DNA from: Flavobacterium galactosidilyticum
Lineage (GTDB): Bacteria; Bacteroidota; Bacteroidia; Flavobacteriales; Flavobacteriaceae
Length of the DNA: 64,000 nucleotides
Direction: 5' to 3'
NCBI RefSeq assembly: GCF_020911945.1
Contig: NZ_CP087135.1
Coordinates: 2,406,001-2,470,000 of the forward strand
The position numbers and the translations under genes were made by a program. Below the pieces are notes generated by a model that saw nothing but the letters and a program-made list of their open reading frames with translations, made no database searches and was not told where the DNA came from. Numbering within the stretch: the first letter of the stretch is position 1; each line of letters begins with the position of its first letter. Positions 16,686 to 24,582 of the stretch are shown here, one piece after another.

Positions 16686-19329
16686 TAATGCTGGATTTGA
16701 TTTTGTTCTTTGTTCTTTGTTCTAAATATGTTAAGTCAATACACTTTATTTCTTCGCTGTTTTTTTCTTTTTCTTCTAAATTTGAGTTGCTTTTTTTAGC
16801 CAATTTAGGCTTCTTTAGTATTCCTATTATTTTGCTATATAACAATCGTTCATCAACAGGTTTTGCAAGATAGTCATTCATTCCCACGGCTTTACATTTT
16901 GCAAGATCAGCTGTTGTAACATCAGCAGTTAATGCAATAATAGGTATCTTAGAATTCATTGTTTTACGAATGTATTCTGTAGTTTCAAAACCATTCATTA
17001 TGGGCATTTGCAAATCCATCAAAATAACATCGTACTCGTTTTCTTTTAGTTTTGCAATTGCGATTTTACCATTTTCAGCAATATCACGTCCGAATCCAAA
17101 GTCATCTAGCAGCGTTTTCATAAGTAACTGATTTAGTGGAATATCTTCAACTACTAAAACTTTTATATTTTTTATTTCGCTGTCTAATTCAAGTATCTCT
17201 GCTTCTAACTGTGCATCGGCGTTTGTTTTAAGAAAGCTTAAAGTAAAACTAAATGTGGAGCCTTGTCCCATTGCACTTTTTACGCGAATTGTTCCACCTT
17301 GCGGTTCTATAAGTTGTTTTACAATTGCCAAACCTAATCCAGTTCCGCCGTAAAGTCTAGAAGTATTGCTGGATGCTTGCTGAAAGTTTTCGAATATTTT
17401 GTCTAATCTATCTTCTGGGATTCCTATTCCAGTATCCGATACAGCAAATTCGATAATAACTTTATCCGAGTCTTCATATAGTAAATGAACGCTTACCGTA
17501 ATCTTTCCTGTGGATGTAAATTTGACGGCATTACTAACTAAGTTTAAAATTATTTGATGCAAACGAACTGGATCTCCTATCAGCACAACAGGGATTTTTT
17601 TGTCGTATTCTTTAACTAATTTTAGATTTTTCTCGTTTATTTTAGGTTCAAATAAATGAAGCATGGCGGATATCGAGGATTTCATTTTGAAAGGTATTTT
17701 CTCAAATGTCATTTTACCTAAATCTACTTTTGCTAAGTCTAGTATGTCGTTTATAAGTACGATTAATGCATCACCACTTATTTTTATGGCTTCTAAGTAT
17801 TCTTTTTGTCTAGCAGTCAATTCTGTTTTCAGAACCACTTTAGTGAAGCCAATAATTGCATTCATAGGAGTCCGAATTTCATGGCTCATATTCGACAAAA
17901 ATTGTTGTTTTGCTTTTACAGCATTTTCAGCTATTATAGTTGCATTTTCAGCATTTATTTTCGCTTCTTCAGCAATTTCAGTAGCTAATTCTGCAAAAAC
18001 TCGTGCTTCAATCAGTTCATTAGCAATCCTTTTTTGATCGGTTATATCTCTTGCAACAACGACAACGCCATCTACGTTTCCTTCTTCATTTTTATATACG
18101 GAGCCATTAAACAATACATCAGTCAATTTTCCATTTTTGTGACGAAGCGTAAGCGGTGAATCATTAACTGATTCTTTTTTGAATACCTCTTGATATACTT
18201 CTCGCGCTTTTTGTTGCTCCGTAAAATAATTAAAGAAATCTGAATTCGTAAGTTCTTCACGTGTCATACCCGTGTTAAAGACAAAAGCTTCATTCATATC
18301 CGTAATTTTGCCATTAGTATTAATGGTAACTAAAGGATCTCGACTAGCTTCAATTAAGCTAAGTGTGTATTGAGAGCTTAAATTTGCAGTATGATTAAGA
18401 TCTTTAAGTTCTTTATTTTTAGTTTGCCATCTCTCTTTTTCCATATTTTGGAAAATAAGCTGTTGATTGATTAGCATTAATTCTGCAGCTCTTTTTTCCT
18501 TTTCTTGGTTTTGGAAAACGAGTTCCTTATTCGCAATAATTAATTCTGCAGCTCTTTTTTCCTTTTCTTGATTTTGAAAGGCCAGCTCTCTATTAGCAAT
18601 TTTTAAATCCATTGCCCATTTTTGCCCACTAATATTTCGAGCCACTAAAACTACGCCTTGAACGACACTTTGTTCATCTTTATAAACAGAACCATTAAGA
18701 AGTACATCAGTCCGTTTACCCTTTAAATGCTGAATTGTTAGTGGAAAATCTTCTACTGATTTATTTTTAAATACTTTCTGATAGACTTCTTGTGCTTTTT
18801 GTTTTTCAGTAAAATATTCGAAGAAATTCGAACCTGTAAGTTGTGTTCTGCTCACTCCTGTTGCATGTACTAATGCTTCATTCATGTCAGTAATCTTGCC
18901 TTCACTATCAATGGTGATTAACGGATCAAGACTTGCCTCAATCAGACTATGCGAATATTGCGCTGCTAATTTCTGGAATTTGCTATTAGTTGTTTTTGTA
19001 AAAAAACCGTGCGTAATTCCTTCTGAATCTTCATATATCGAGGCATCATAAAGTACGCCAATTTGTTTCTCTTTCTTATGTTTTACTGTTAGGGAGTGAT
19101 CTTTAATAAATCCTTTTTCAAAAATATGTTGCCACTTTTTTTGTTCTTGCTGTTCTTCTGTAAATTGATTCGAAAATCCTTTTACTACTAATTCCTCTTG
19201 CGAAATTTTAATAGTTTTTATGGATGCTTCACTACTATCAGTAACTATTCCTTCAGCACTTATTGTGACAAAAGAACCTTTAGTAGTTTCAACCAAATCG
19301 GGTGGTGCAGGTGTTTTTTTAGTTTTCAT
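16645..19329 (-). CDS. Multi-PAS hybrid sensor histidine kinase (C-terminus frameshifted)
   Basis: 894-aa cytosolic kinase (no transmembrane segment seen). Three PAS-like regions are near 1-115, 120-235 and 320-435 (the last two carry HSLIEASLDPLITIDSEGKI and YTLSLIEASRDPLVTINTNG). A coiled coil at about 240-310 is built of 21-residue repeats (ANKELVFQNQEKEKRAAEL). HisKA has H483 in NMSHEIRTPMNAIIGF; HATPase has NLVSNAVKFT, DTGIGI and GGTGLGLAI. The receiver has D772 in VILMDLQMP. After LEQRTKN the frame runs into an unrelated tail because of an extra 7-bp repeat; the lost Hpt domain is the next ORF. The ATG directly follows the stop of the AraC gene. Confidence 0.9.
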   Translation of the reverse strand: MKTKKTPAPPDLVETTKGSFVTISAEGIVTDSSEASIKTIKISQEELVVKGFSNQFTEEQQEQKKWQHIFEKGFIKDHSLTVKHKKEKQIGVLYDASIYEDSEGITHGFFTKTTNSKFQKLAAQYSHSLIEASLDPLITIDSEGKITDMNEALVHATGVSRTQLTGSNFFEYFTEKQKAQEVYQKVFKNKSVEDFPLTIQHLKGKRTDVLLNGSVYKDEQSVVQGVVLVARNISGQKWAMDLKIANRELAFQNQEKEKRAAELIIANKELVFQNQEKEKRAAELMLINQQLIFQNMEKERWQTKNKELKDLNHTANLSSQYTLSLIEASRDPLVTINTNGKITDMNEAFVFNTGMTREELTNSDFFNYFTEQQKAREVYQEVFKKESVNDSPLTLRHKNGKLTDVLFNGSVYKNEEGNVDGVVVVARDITDQKRIANELIEARVFAELATEIAEEAKINAENATIIAENAVKAKQQFLSNMSHEIRTPMNAIIGFTKVVLKTELTARQKEYLEAIKISGDALIVLINDILDLAKVDLGKMTFEKIPFKMKSSISAMLHLFEPKINEKNLKLVKEYDKKIPVVLIGDPVRLHQIILNLVSNAVKFTSTGKITVSVHLLYEDSDKVIIEFAVSDTGIGIPEDRLDKIFENFQQASSNTSRLYGGTGLGLAIVKQLIEPQGGTIRVKSAMGQGSTFSFTLSFLKTNADAQLEAEILELDSEIKNIKVLVVEDIPLNQLLMKTLLDDFGFGRDIAENGKIAIAKLKENEYDVILMDLQMPIMNGFETTEYIRKTMNSKIPIIALTADVTTADLAKCKAVGMNDYLAKPVDERLLYSKIIGILKKPKLAKKSNSNLEEKEKNSEEIKCIDLTYLEQRTKNKIKSSINDGNDNTLFNANT
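16702..16722 (-). repeat. Heptanucleotide tandem repeat (GAACAAA)x3 causing a frameshift
   Basis: Three exact copies of TTTGTTC on the plus strand (GAACAAA in the gene sense). Two copies would read L-E-Q-R-T-K-S-N-P-A-L-M-M and join kinase and Hpt in one frame; three copies shift by +1. The 2644-nt offset between the two starts becomes 2637 (divisible by 3) when one copy is removed. Confidence 0.9.
18420..18612 (-). repeat. 63-bp tandem repeats coding a 21-residue coiled coil
   Basis: About three copies of a 63-bp unit within the hybrid kinase gene; TTCTGCAGCTCTTTTTTCC begins at 18481 and again at 18544. Each unit encodes ANKEL-FQNQEKEKRAAELII. Copies are nearly identical at DNA level, so copy number could change by recombination or slippage without breaking the frame. 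Confidence 0.8.
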
Positions 19330-19905
19330 TTATTCGGTTGTATTTCCAATTTTTTCAAGTGGATTACGACGTTTGTCTTTTAATTTTTTGAAATGAGAAG
19401 GGGATAAACCAGTTGATTTTTTAAATTGGCTTGACAAATGTGCTACACTACTATAATTCATTTTCCATGCAATTTCAGTGATATTTAATTCACCGTAAAT
19501 GATTAACTCTTTTATACGTTCTGTTTTGTGCGAAATTATAAATTGTTCAATTGTAGTTCCTTGAACCTCTGAAAATAAGTTGGATAAATATGTGTAATCG
19601 TGGTCTAATTTTTGACTCAAATAATCGGAGAAATTGATATTAATAGGCTCTGTTAAATGATGAACCATTTCAATAATTACATTTTTTATTTTTTCAATCA
19701 ACATCGCTTTTTTATCGTCCATCAATTCAAGTCCTGAATCTAGTAATCCTACCTTCAAAATTTGTCTTTGCGCCATCGAAATATTTTCCATAATTTCTAC
19801 TTCTCCTAACTCAACAACCATAAAATGAAGTTTAAGCTTTTTTAGCTCTTCCTTTACTGCTAATTTACAGCGATTACTAACCATGTATTTAATGTATAGT
19901 TTCAA
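19330..19905 (-). CDS. AraC-family transcriptional regulator
   Basis: 191-aa protein. The N-terminal ~85 residues (MVSNRCKLAVKEELKKLKLH, FMVVELGEVEIMENIS) form a small domain that does not look like a cupin. The C-terminal AraC HTH runs from about 95 to 175 (YLSNLFSEVQGTTIEQFIIS, ITEIAWKMNYSSVAHLSSQF, KKSTGLSPSHFKKLK). In Flavobacteriia such short AraC proteins commonly sit beside PAS-hybrid kinases. Here its stop touches the start of the kinase gene, making an AraC-kinase-Hpt-receiver operon. The starting Met used is the first in frame; Met8 is an alternative. Confidence 0.85.
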   Translation of the reverse strand: MKLYIKYMVSNRCKLAVKEELKKLKLHFMVVELGEVEIMENISMAQRQILKVGLLDSGLELMDDKKAMLIEKIKNVIIEMVHHLTEPININFSDYLSQKLDHDYTYLSNLFSEVQGTTIEQFIISHKTERIKELIIYGELNITEIAWKMNYSSVAHLSSQFKKSTGLSPSHFKKLKDKRRNPLEKIGNTTE

Positions 19906-20573
19906 ATTTATTCAGTTTACAGTTTGCACTAGTTTGACTTTTCTAATTAAATGTAAACTATTAAATTTTAGAAATAAGCTATATTATTATTCGACGCTTA
20001 AGCTAAATTATTTTTAAATAAGGAAAATGCTAGAGTAAATTACTTTTTGTCTGGGAGATTTTTCGATGAGATTGCATTGAAATTTATTATTTTTAGAATA
20101 ATTGAAGTCTTTAGAATGTTGTTTCAATCTGATATAAATTCTGCTTTCATCTTAAGTATAATAATTTTTAAATTAAAGAATCCTTCTTTTTAAATTTAAA
20201 AAACGTGTATTTCAAGATTTAAATTGAGTAAAAACGAATAAGATGGAAGTTTTGTGGAGATTAATGGAATCTTGATTTTTTTAACAGTAATACTAAAAAT
20301 TTCATTTTTGATTCCTAAAACTACTTTGTTTTTATAATTTCTATTGTCAGAAGAAGCAGCTTTTTCATTTTGGATTTTGTTTTTCTTATACTCCAATTAG
20401 CGTATTGAAATTATAAATTTTAAAGCAACACTTTGTATTATTTTTATGGAAAACATAATTATTTTGAATAATATTTAAAATTGAAAATAAAAACCTACAA
20501 AATAAAGTGCGTCAATTAGAAGATTAAATTTAGAAATTAAATTAATTTAGGACTGAGTTTGCCACATACTAAA
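19906..20573. other. Gene-free AT-rich stretch upstream of the AraC operon
   Basis: About 670 bp without a convincing gene. One open frame (20196-20396, minus, 66 codons) has poor composition and no recognisable family, so I leave it out. Promoters for the AraC operon must lie at its left end. Confidence 0.5.
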
Positions 20574-20605
20574 AATGTTTTATGAAATTAGTTTCATAAA
20601 ACATT
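20574..20605 (-). terminator. Terminator of the M23-lipoprotein operon
   Basis: Perfect 14-bp arms around a 4-nt loop (ATGTTTTATGAAA-ttag-TTTCATAAAACAT plus one A:T pair) followed on the minus strand by TTTT; 76 nt past the stop at 20681. Confidence 0.75.
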
Positions 20606-20680
20606 AAGTAAAATCTAATAGACAAACTAGTCAAAAGATTTTACGAAATAATATTATTAACGCTACCATTACAGTTGTGC

Positions 20681-21163
20681 TTATTTTAGAGGAAAAGCAT
20701 TAACCCAATCTAATGATTTTATTGAAGAAACTTTATTATCAGGATCCATGGTAACCCTAAGTTCCTTATTAGCTACTTTTTTAGTGTAAGCAGCTTTGTA
20801 ACGGAAAATGATAGATTGATCAAAATTGTTTTTATACGTTTCAATTAATTCTAGATCAATAAAATTTCCATAATATTGACGAAAGCGAGTACAGGTTTTT
20901 GTAAGTCGTTCTTCTGTTGTATTTCTGATAACTGATGCGGTAGCTTCACTTGTCGTAAAAGGCTTAAATCTCGAAGTATTACAAGTCATTAAAACTCTTT
21001 TTCCTAATTCGTAGGCTTTTTTCTTTTGACTTTCTCCAACTTCCGAAAGGTTTAACTTTACCATTTTTACCACCTCAATTTCTGGTTCAGGCGTAGTAAC
21101 AACTTTTTTTGATTTACAACCAATAAGCAATAGGATGCTTACAATTAAAAATACTTTCTTCAT
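20681..21163 (-). CDS. Lipoprotein, function unknown
   Basis: 160-aa lipoprotein: MKKVFLIVSILLLIGCKSKK with lipobox LLIGC at about residue 16. The mature domain is mixed helix/strand (AYELGKRVLMTCNTSRFKPF, TTEERLTKTCTRFRQYYGNF, SIIFRYKAAYTKKVANKELR), contains two cysteines that might pair, and ends SLDWVNAFPLK. I do not recognise the family. It starts 3 bp after the M23 peptidase gene ends, so the two are co-transcribed and perhaps act together at the envelope. Confidence 0.75.
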   Translation of the reverse strand: MKKVFLIVSILLLIGCKSKKVVTTPEPEIEVVKMVKLNLSEVGESQKKKAYELGKRVLMTCNTSRFKPFTTSEATASVIRNTTEERLTKTCTRFRQYYGNFIDLELIETYKNNFDQSIIFRYKAAYTKKVANKELRVTMDPDNKVSSIKSLDWVNAFPLK

Positions 21164-21166
21164 AAT

Positions 21167-21844
21167 TTATTTAATTTTTAATAAGACATTGGGATCTGGA
21201 CAGTTTTCTAAGTAATGTTTCAAATCATTTTTACTACAAACACCAGGATAATCACCAAAATTGTTGACCAATTTTTTTATAATTTGAAAATGCAGATGAG
21301 GTGCATAATCGCCATTGACAAATGAATCTCCAAGTGTCGCTAATTGTTGGCCTTTTTTATAAAAAGTTCCCACTTTAATATTATTTATACTTTCTAACGA
21401 GAGATGGCCGTACAAAGTATAAAACTTTTGTTTTTCGATATGATGTTCTAATAGTATAGTGGGACCATAATCCCCAACACCCATATTGTAATTAAAAGAA
21501 TGTACAAAGCCGTCGAGAGCTGCTAAAACAGGTGTTCCAGCTTTAATCCATAAATCTAGACCGATATGAATATTTCGTTCTTCAGAATGTGAACTACCAA
21601 AAATTTTACTTCTTTTATATAAACTCCTTACTTCGTTATATCCACCAAAAGCTACTTTCGCATTGTTTTTAGCTAAATAATTGTGGATATAGCTTTCAAA
21701 ATCAATTGAATTTTCAATTTTTAGTTTTACAAAATCTTCGTTTGTAATTGATAAATCTATAGGTACGTATTGATTGTAAGGTACCTGAGCATCTATGACT
21801 CTTGCATTTTCTATTTCTTGTAATAACGCAGTTAATGATTTCAT
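21167..21844 (-). CDS. M23-family (LytM-like) metallopeptidase without a visible signal peptide
   Basis: 225 aa. The LytM zinc motifs are present: HIGLD (H-x3-D), then HGxxS-like LYGHLS and APHLHFQI (H-x-H). The surrounding DGFVHSFNYN...GDYGPTILLEHH and VGTFYKKGQQLATLGDSF match M23 endopeptidases that cut peptidoglycan cross-links. The N-terminus (MKSLTALLQEIENARVIDAQ) is not a signal peptide or membrane anchor, which is unusual for this family; either it is exported another way, the start lies elsewhere, or the substrate is not the cell wall. It is the first gene of a two-gene operon. Confidence 0.85.
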   Translation of the reverse strand: MKSLTALLQEIENARVIDAQVPYNQYVPIDLSITNEDFVKLKIENSIDFESYIHNYLAKNNAKVAFGGYNEVRSLYKRSKIFGSSHSEERNIHIGLDLWIKAGTPVLAALDGFVHSFNYNMGVGDYGPTILLEHHIEKQKFYTLYGHLSLESINNIKVGTFYKKGQQLATLGDSFVNGDYAPHLHFQIIKKLVNNFGDYPGVCSKNDLKHYLENCPDPNVLLKIK

Positions 21845-21880
21845 TTGCTAGATATTTTGAAAAAAATAAAATTAAATAAA

Positions 21881-21913
21881 TAATGCCAACACAAAAAATT
21901 TCTGTTGGCATTA
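21881..21913 (-). terminator. Terminator of the E1 dehydrogenase gene
   Basis: Perfect 11-bp stem (TAATGCCAACA / TGTTGGCATTA) with an 11-nt loop and T-rich sequence after it on the minus strand; 75 nt past the stop codon at 21988. Confidence 0.8.
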
Positions 21914-21987
21914 AATTATATACTACAAATAGTAATTTAAGATTTTAAAAAAAGAATGGTACTGCATTCTATTTTTTAAAATAACAG

Positions 21988-24396
21988 TTAATACAAACTT
22001 GGATATTTAGATGGATTTACTTCGTTCATCATAGCGTACACTTTTTCAAAAACATCTTCGGTAGATGGTTTAGAAAAATAATCGCCATCAGTACCATAAG
22101 CTGGTCTATGGGCTTTAGCTGTTAATGTTTCTGGTTTGCTATCTAAGTAGTTGTATCCATCTTGCTGCTCAATAATTTGTTGCAAAATGTAAGCTGACGC
22201 TCCACCAGGAACATCCTCATCAATGATCAAAAGTCGATTTGTTTTAGCAATACTCTTAACTAAATCATGCTTTACGTCAAATGGAAGTAACGATTGTAAA
22301 TCGATAACCTCGCAATCAATTCCTACTTCGTCCAGCTCTTTAGCTGCTTGCTGCACTATTCTTAAAGTTGAACCGTAAGATACTAATGTAATATCTGAAC
22401 CTTCTTTCATAGTTTCAACAACACCAATTGGTGTTTTGAAATCACCATAATTCAGAGGCATTTTTTCTTTCAAACGATAGCCATTTAAGCATTCGATAAC
22501 TAAAGCAGGTTCGTCACATTCTAATAAACTATTATAAAAACCAGCTGCTTGTGTCATATTTCTAGGAACCAAAACGTGAATTCCTCTAATAGCATTTATG
22601 ATCATTCCCATAGGAGAGCCTGAATGCCAAATTCCTTCCAAACGATGTCCTCTTGTACGTATAATTAAAGGTGCTTTTTGCTTTCCAACGGTGCGATATC
22701 TCAATGTGGCAAGATCATCACTCATGATCTGGATAGCATACAGCAAATAATCTAAATACTGAATTTCAGCAATAGGGCGTAAGCCTCTTAGTGCCATTCC
22801 AATACCTTGACCTAATATAGTTGCTTCGCGAATGCCAACATCAGCAACGCGTAATTCTCCATATTTCTCTTGCATTCCTTCTAATCCTTGATTTACGTCG
22901 CCAATCGCTCCGGCATCTTCACCAAAAATTAAAGCTTCCGGATATTTTGTAAAAATAGCATCAAAATTATCGCGTAAAATCATACGACCATCTGTATCTT
23001 CTGTTGCGTCATCAGCGTAAATTGGCAGTACTTTTTCAACAGAAAAAACATTTAATGCTGTTTCTGAGAAAAGATTACTACTAAATTTCTTTTGCGTTTT
23101 AGCCGTGTAAGAAATAATCCATTGTGATAGTATTTCTTTCTCATTTTCATTACGTAGTAAACGCAATGCTTTTCGAGCTGTCACTAAAATTTCTTTTTTG
23201 ATAGGAGATTTTATGCCATTCAATTCAGTTGCAAATTTTAATATTGCCTCTTGATTAACGCTTGTTTTTGCTATTTCTTGTAATACAGAAATTAGCTCTT
23301 TTTGTTCTGCAATTATAGGTTCCAAGAACGCATTCCAAGCTGCTTTTTTAGCTTCTAAAACCTCTTTTTTAGCTTGTGCATCAATAGCATCAAGTTCTTC
23401 AGGAGTAGCGATATTAATTGCAATCATCCACAATCGCATTTGGCGCAAACAATCATAATCTCGTTCCCAGGACAATCTTTTACCGTCCTTATATCGTTCA
23501 TGTGAACCTGAGCTAGAATGTCCTTGCGGCTGAGTTAATTCAGTAACGTGAATTAATACAGGAATATGATTTACTCTAGCAATATCCGCGGCTTTTTCAT
23601 AAGTAGCAATTAAGTCAGCATAATCCCAACCTTTTACTTTTAAAATTTCAAAACCATTTGTATTTTTATCTTTCTGATAGCCTTTTAATATTTCTGATAT
23701 GCTTTCCTTAGTAGTTTGATGTTTGGCATGAACCGAAATTCCATATTCATCGTCCCAAACACTCATTACCATTGGCACTTGTAAAACTCCAGCTGCATTT
23801 ATAGTTTCAAAAAAAAGTCCTTCAGAAGTACTTGCGTTTCCTATGGTTCCCCAAGCAATCTCATTTCCTTCATTAGAAAAATTAGAAGCATTTGGAATTC
23901 CAGTAACCTGTCTGTATATTTTTGATGCTTGAGCGAGTCCTAATAATCTGGGCATTTGTCCAGCAGTAGGAGAAATATCAGCACTTGAATTTTTTTGTTT
24001 TGTTAAATCTTTCCAAGACCCATCCTCATTTAAACTATGAGTAGCAAAGTGGCCTCCCATTTGTCGTCCTGCTGACATTGGTTCTTGTTCTATATCGGTT
24101 TGAGCATATAATCCAGCAAAAAACTGTTCGACCGTCAATTGACCAATAGCCATCATAAAAGTTTGATCACGATAATATCCAGATCGAAAATCGCCGTTTT
24201 GAAATGCTTTAGCCATTGCTAGTTGTGGCACTTCTTTTCCATCACCAAAAATTCCAAACTTTGCTTTTCCAGTCAATACTTCTTTGCGACCTAAAAGGCT
24301 GCATTCACGGCTTATTGTGGCTGTTGTATAGTCATTTAAAACTTCTATTTTGAAATCCTCAAATGTCAGTGTGGTGTTGGTATTTTCTTTTATCAT
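21988..24396 (-). CDS. Fused alpha/beta 2-oxoacid dehydrogenase E1 component
   Basis: 802-aa thiamine-diphosphate enzyme with E1-alpha (about 30-400) and E1-beta (about 465-802) in one chain. The alpha half has GRQMGGHFATHSLNEDGSWK, GNASTSEGLFFETINAAGVL and MSVWDDEYGISVHAKHQT. The beta half has FGEDAGAIGDVNQGLEGMQE, RVADVGIREATILGQGIGMA, RPIAEIQYLDYLLYA and EDVPGGASAYILQQI. This matches the fused 2-oxoisovalerate/acetoin-type dehydrogenase E1 of Bacteroidota, which feeds acyl groups to a lipoyl E2. No E2 or E3 gene is nearby. The precise oxoacid (branched-chain is most likely) cannot be read from the sequence. Confidence 0.9.
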   Translation of the reverse strand: MIKENTNTTLTFEDFKIEVLNDYTTATISRECSLLGRKEVLTGKAKFGIFGDGKEVPQLAMAKAFQNGDFRSGYYRDQTFMMAIGQLTVEQFFAGLYAQTDIEQEPMSAGRQMGGHFATHSLNEDGSWKDLTKQKNSSADISPTAGQMPRLLGLAQASKIYRQVTGIPNASNFSNEGNEIAWGTIGNASTSEGLFFETINAAGVLQVPMVMSVWDDEYGISVHAKHQTTKESISEILKGYQKDKNTNGFEILKVKGWDYADLIATYEKAADIARVNHIPVLIHVTELTQPQGHSSSGSHERYKDGKRLSWERDYDCLRQMRLWMIAINIATPEELDAIDAQAKKEVLEAKKAAWNAFLEPIIAEQKELISVLQEIAKTSVNQEAILKFATELNGIKSPIKKEILVTARKALRLLRNENEKEILSQWIISYTAKTQKKFSSNLFSETALNVFSVEKVLPIYADDATEDTDGRMILRDNFDAIFTKYPEALIFGEDAGAIGDVNQGLEGMQEKYGELRVADVGIREATILGQGIGMALRGLRPIAEIQYLDYLLYAIQIMSDDLATLRYRTVGKQKAPLIIRTRGHRLEGIWHSGSPMGMIINAIRGIHVLVPRNMTQAAGFYNSLLECDEPALVIECLNGYRLKEKMPLNYGDFKTPIGVVETMKEGSDITLVSYGSTLRIVQQAAKELDEVGIDCEVIDLQSLLPFDVKHDLVKSIAKTNRLLIIDEDVPGGASAYILQQIIEQQDGYNYLDSKPETLTAKAHRPAYGTDGDYFSKPSTEDVFEKVYAMMNEVNPSKYPSLY

Positions 24397-24421
24397 AATT
24401 AAAAAGTATAACTTTATGCTG

Positions 24422-24429
24422 CAAATTTA
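24422..24429 (-). promoter_or_regulatory. TAnnTTTG promoter element of the E1 gene
   Basis: TAAATTTG on the minus strand, 26 bp before the E1 start codon, matching the Bacteroidota -7 consensus. No clear -33 TTG partner. Confidence 0.35.
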
Positions 24430-24582
24430 CGGAAAAACTAATTCTTTTCATAGTTGATTTTGTAAAATAGAATTTAATTTTTGTATTCTATTCTAATAAA
24501 AAGAACTTTATTTTTTTGATATATGTAATTTTATAGCAATTTTTTTAAGAATAATGTAGTTATTGGCAGCAGTTGTATTCGA

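Noticed and set aside
20196..20396. Open frame of 66 codons on the minus strand
   Set aside because: Lysine- and asparagine-heavy AT-rich translation, no recognised family, no promoter or neighbour context; most likely chance.
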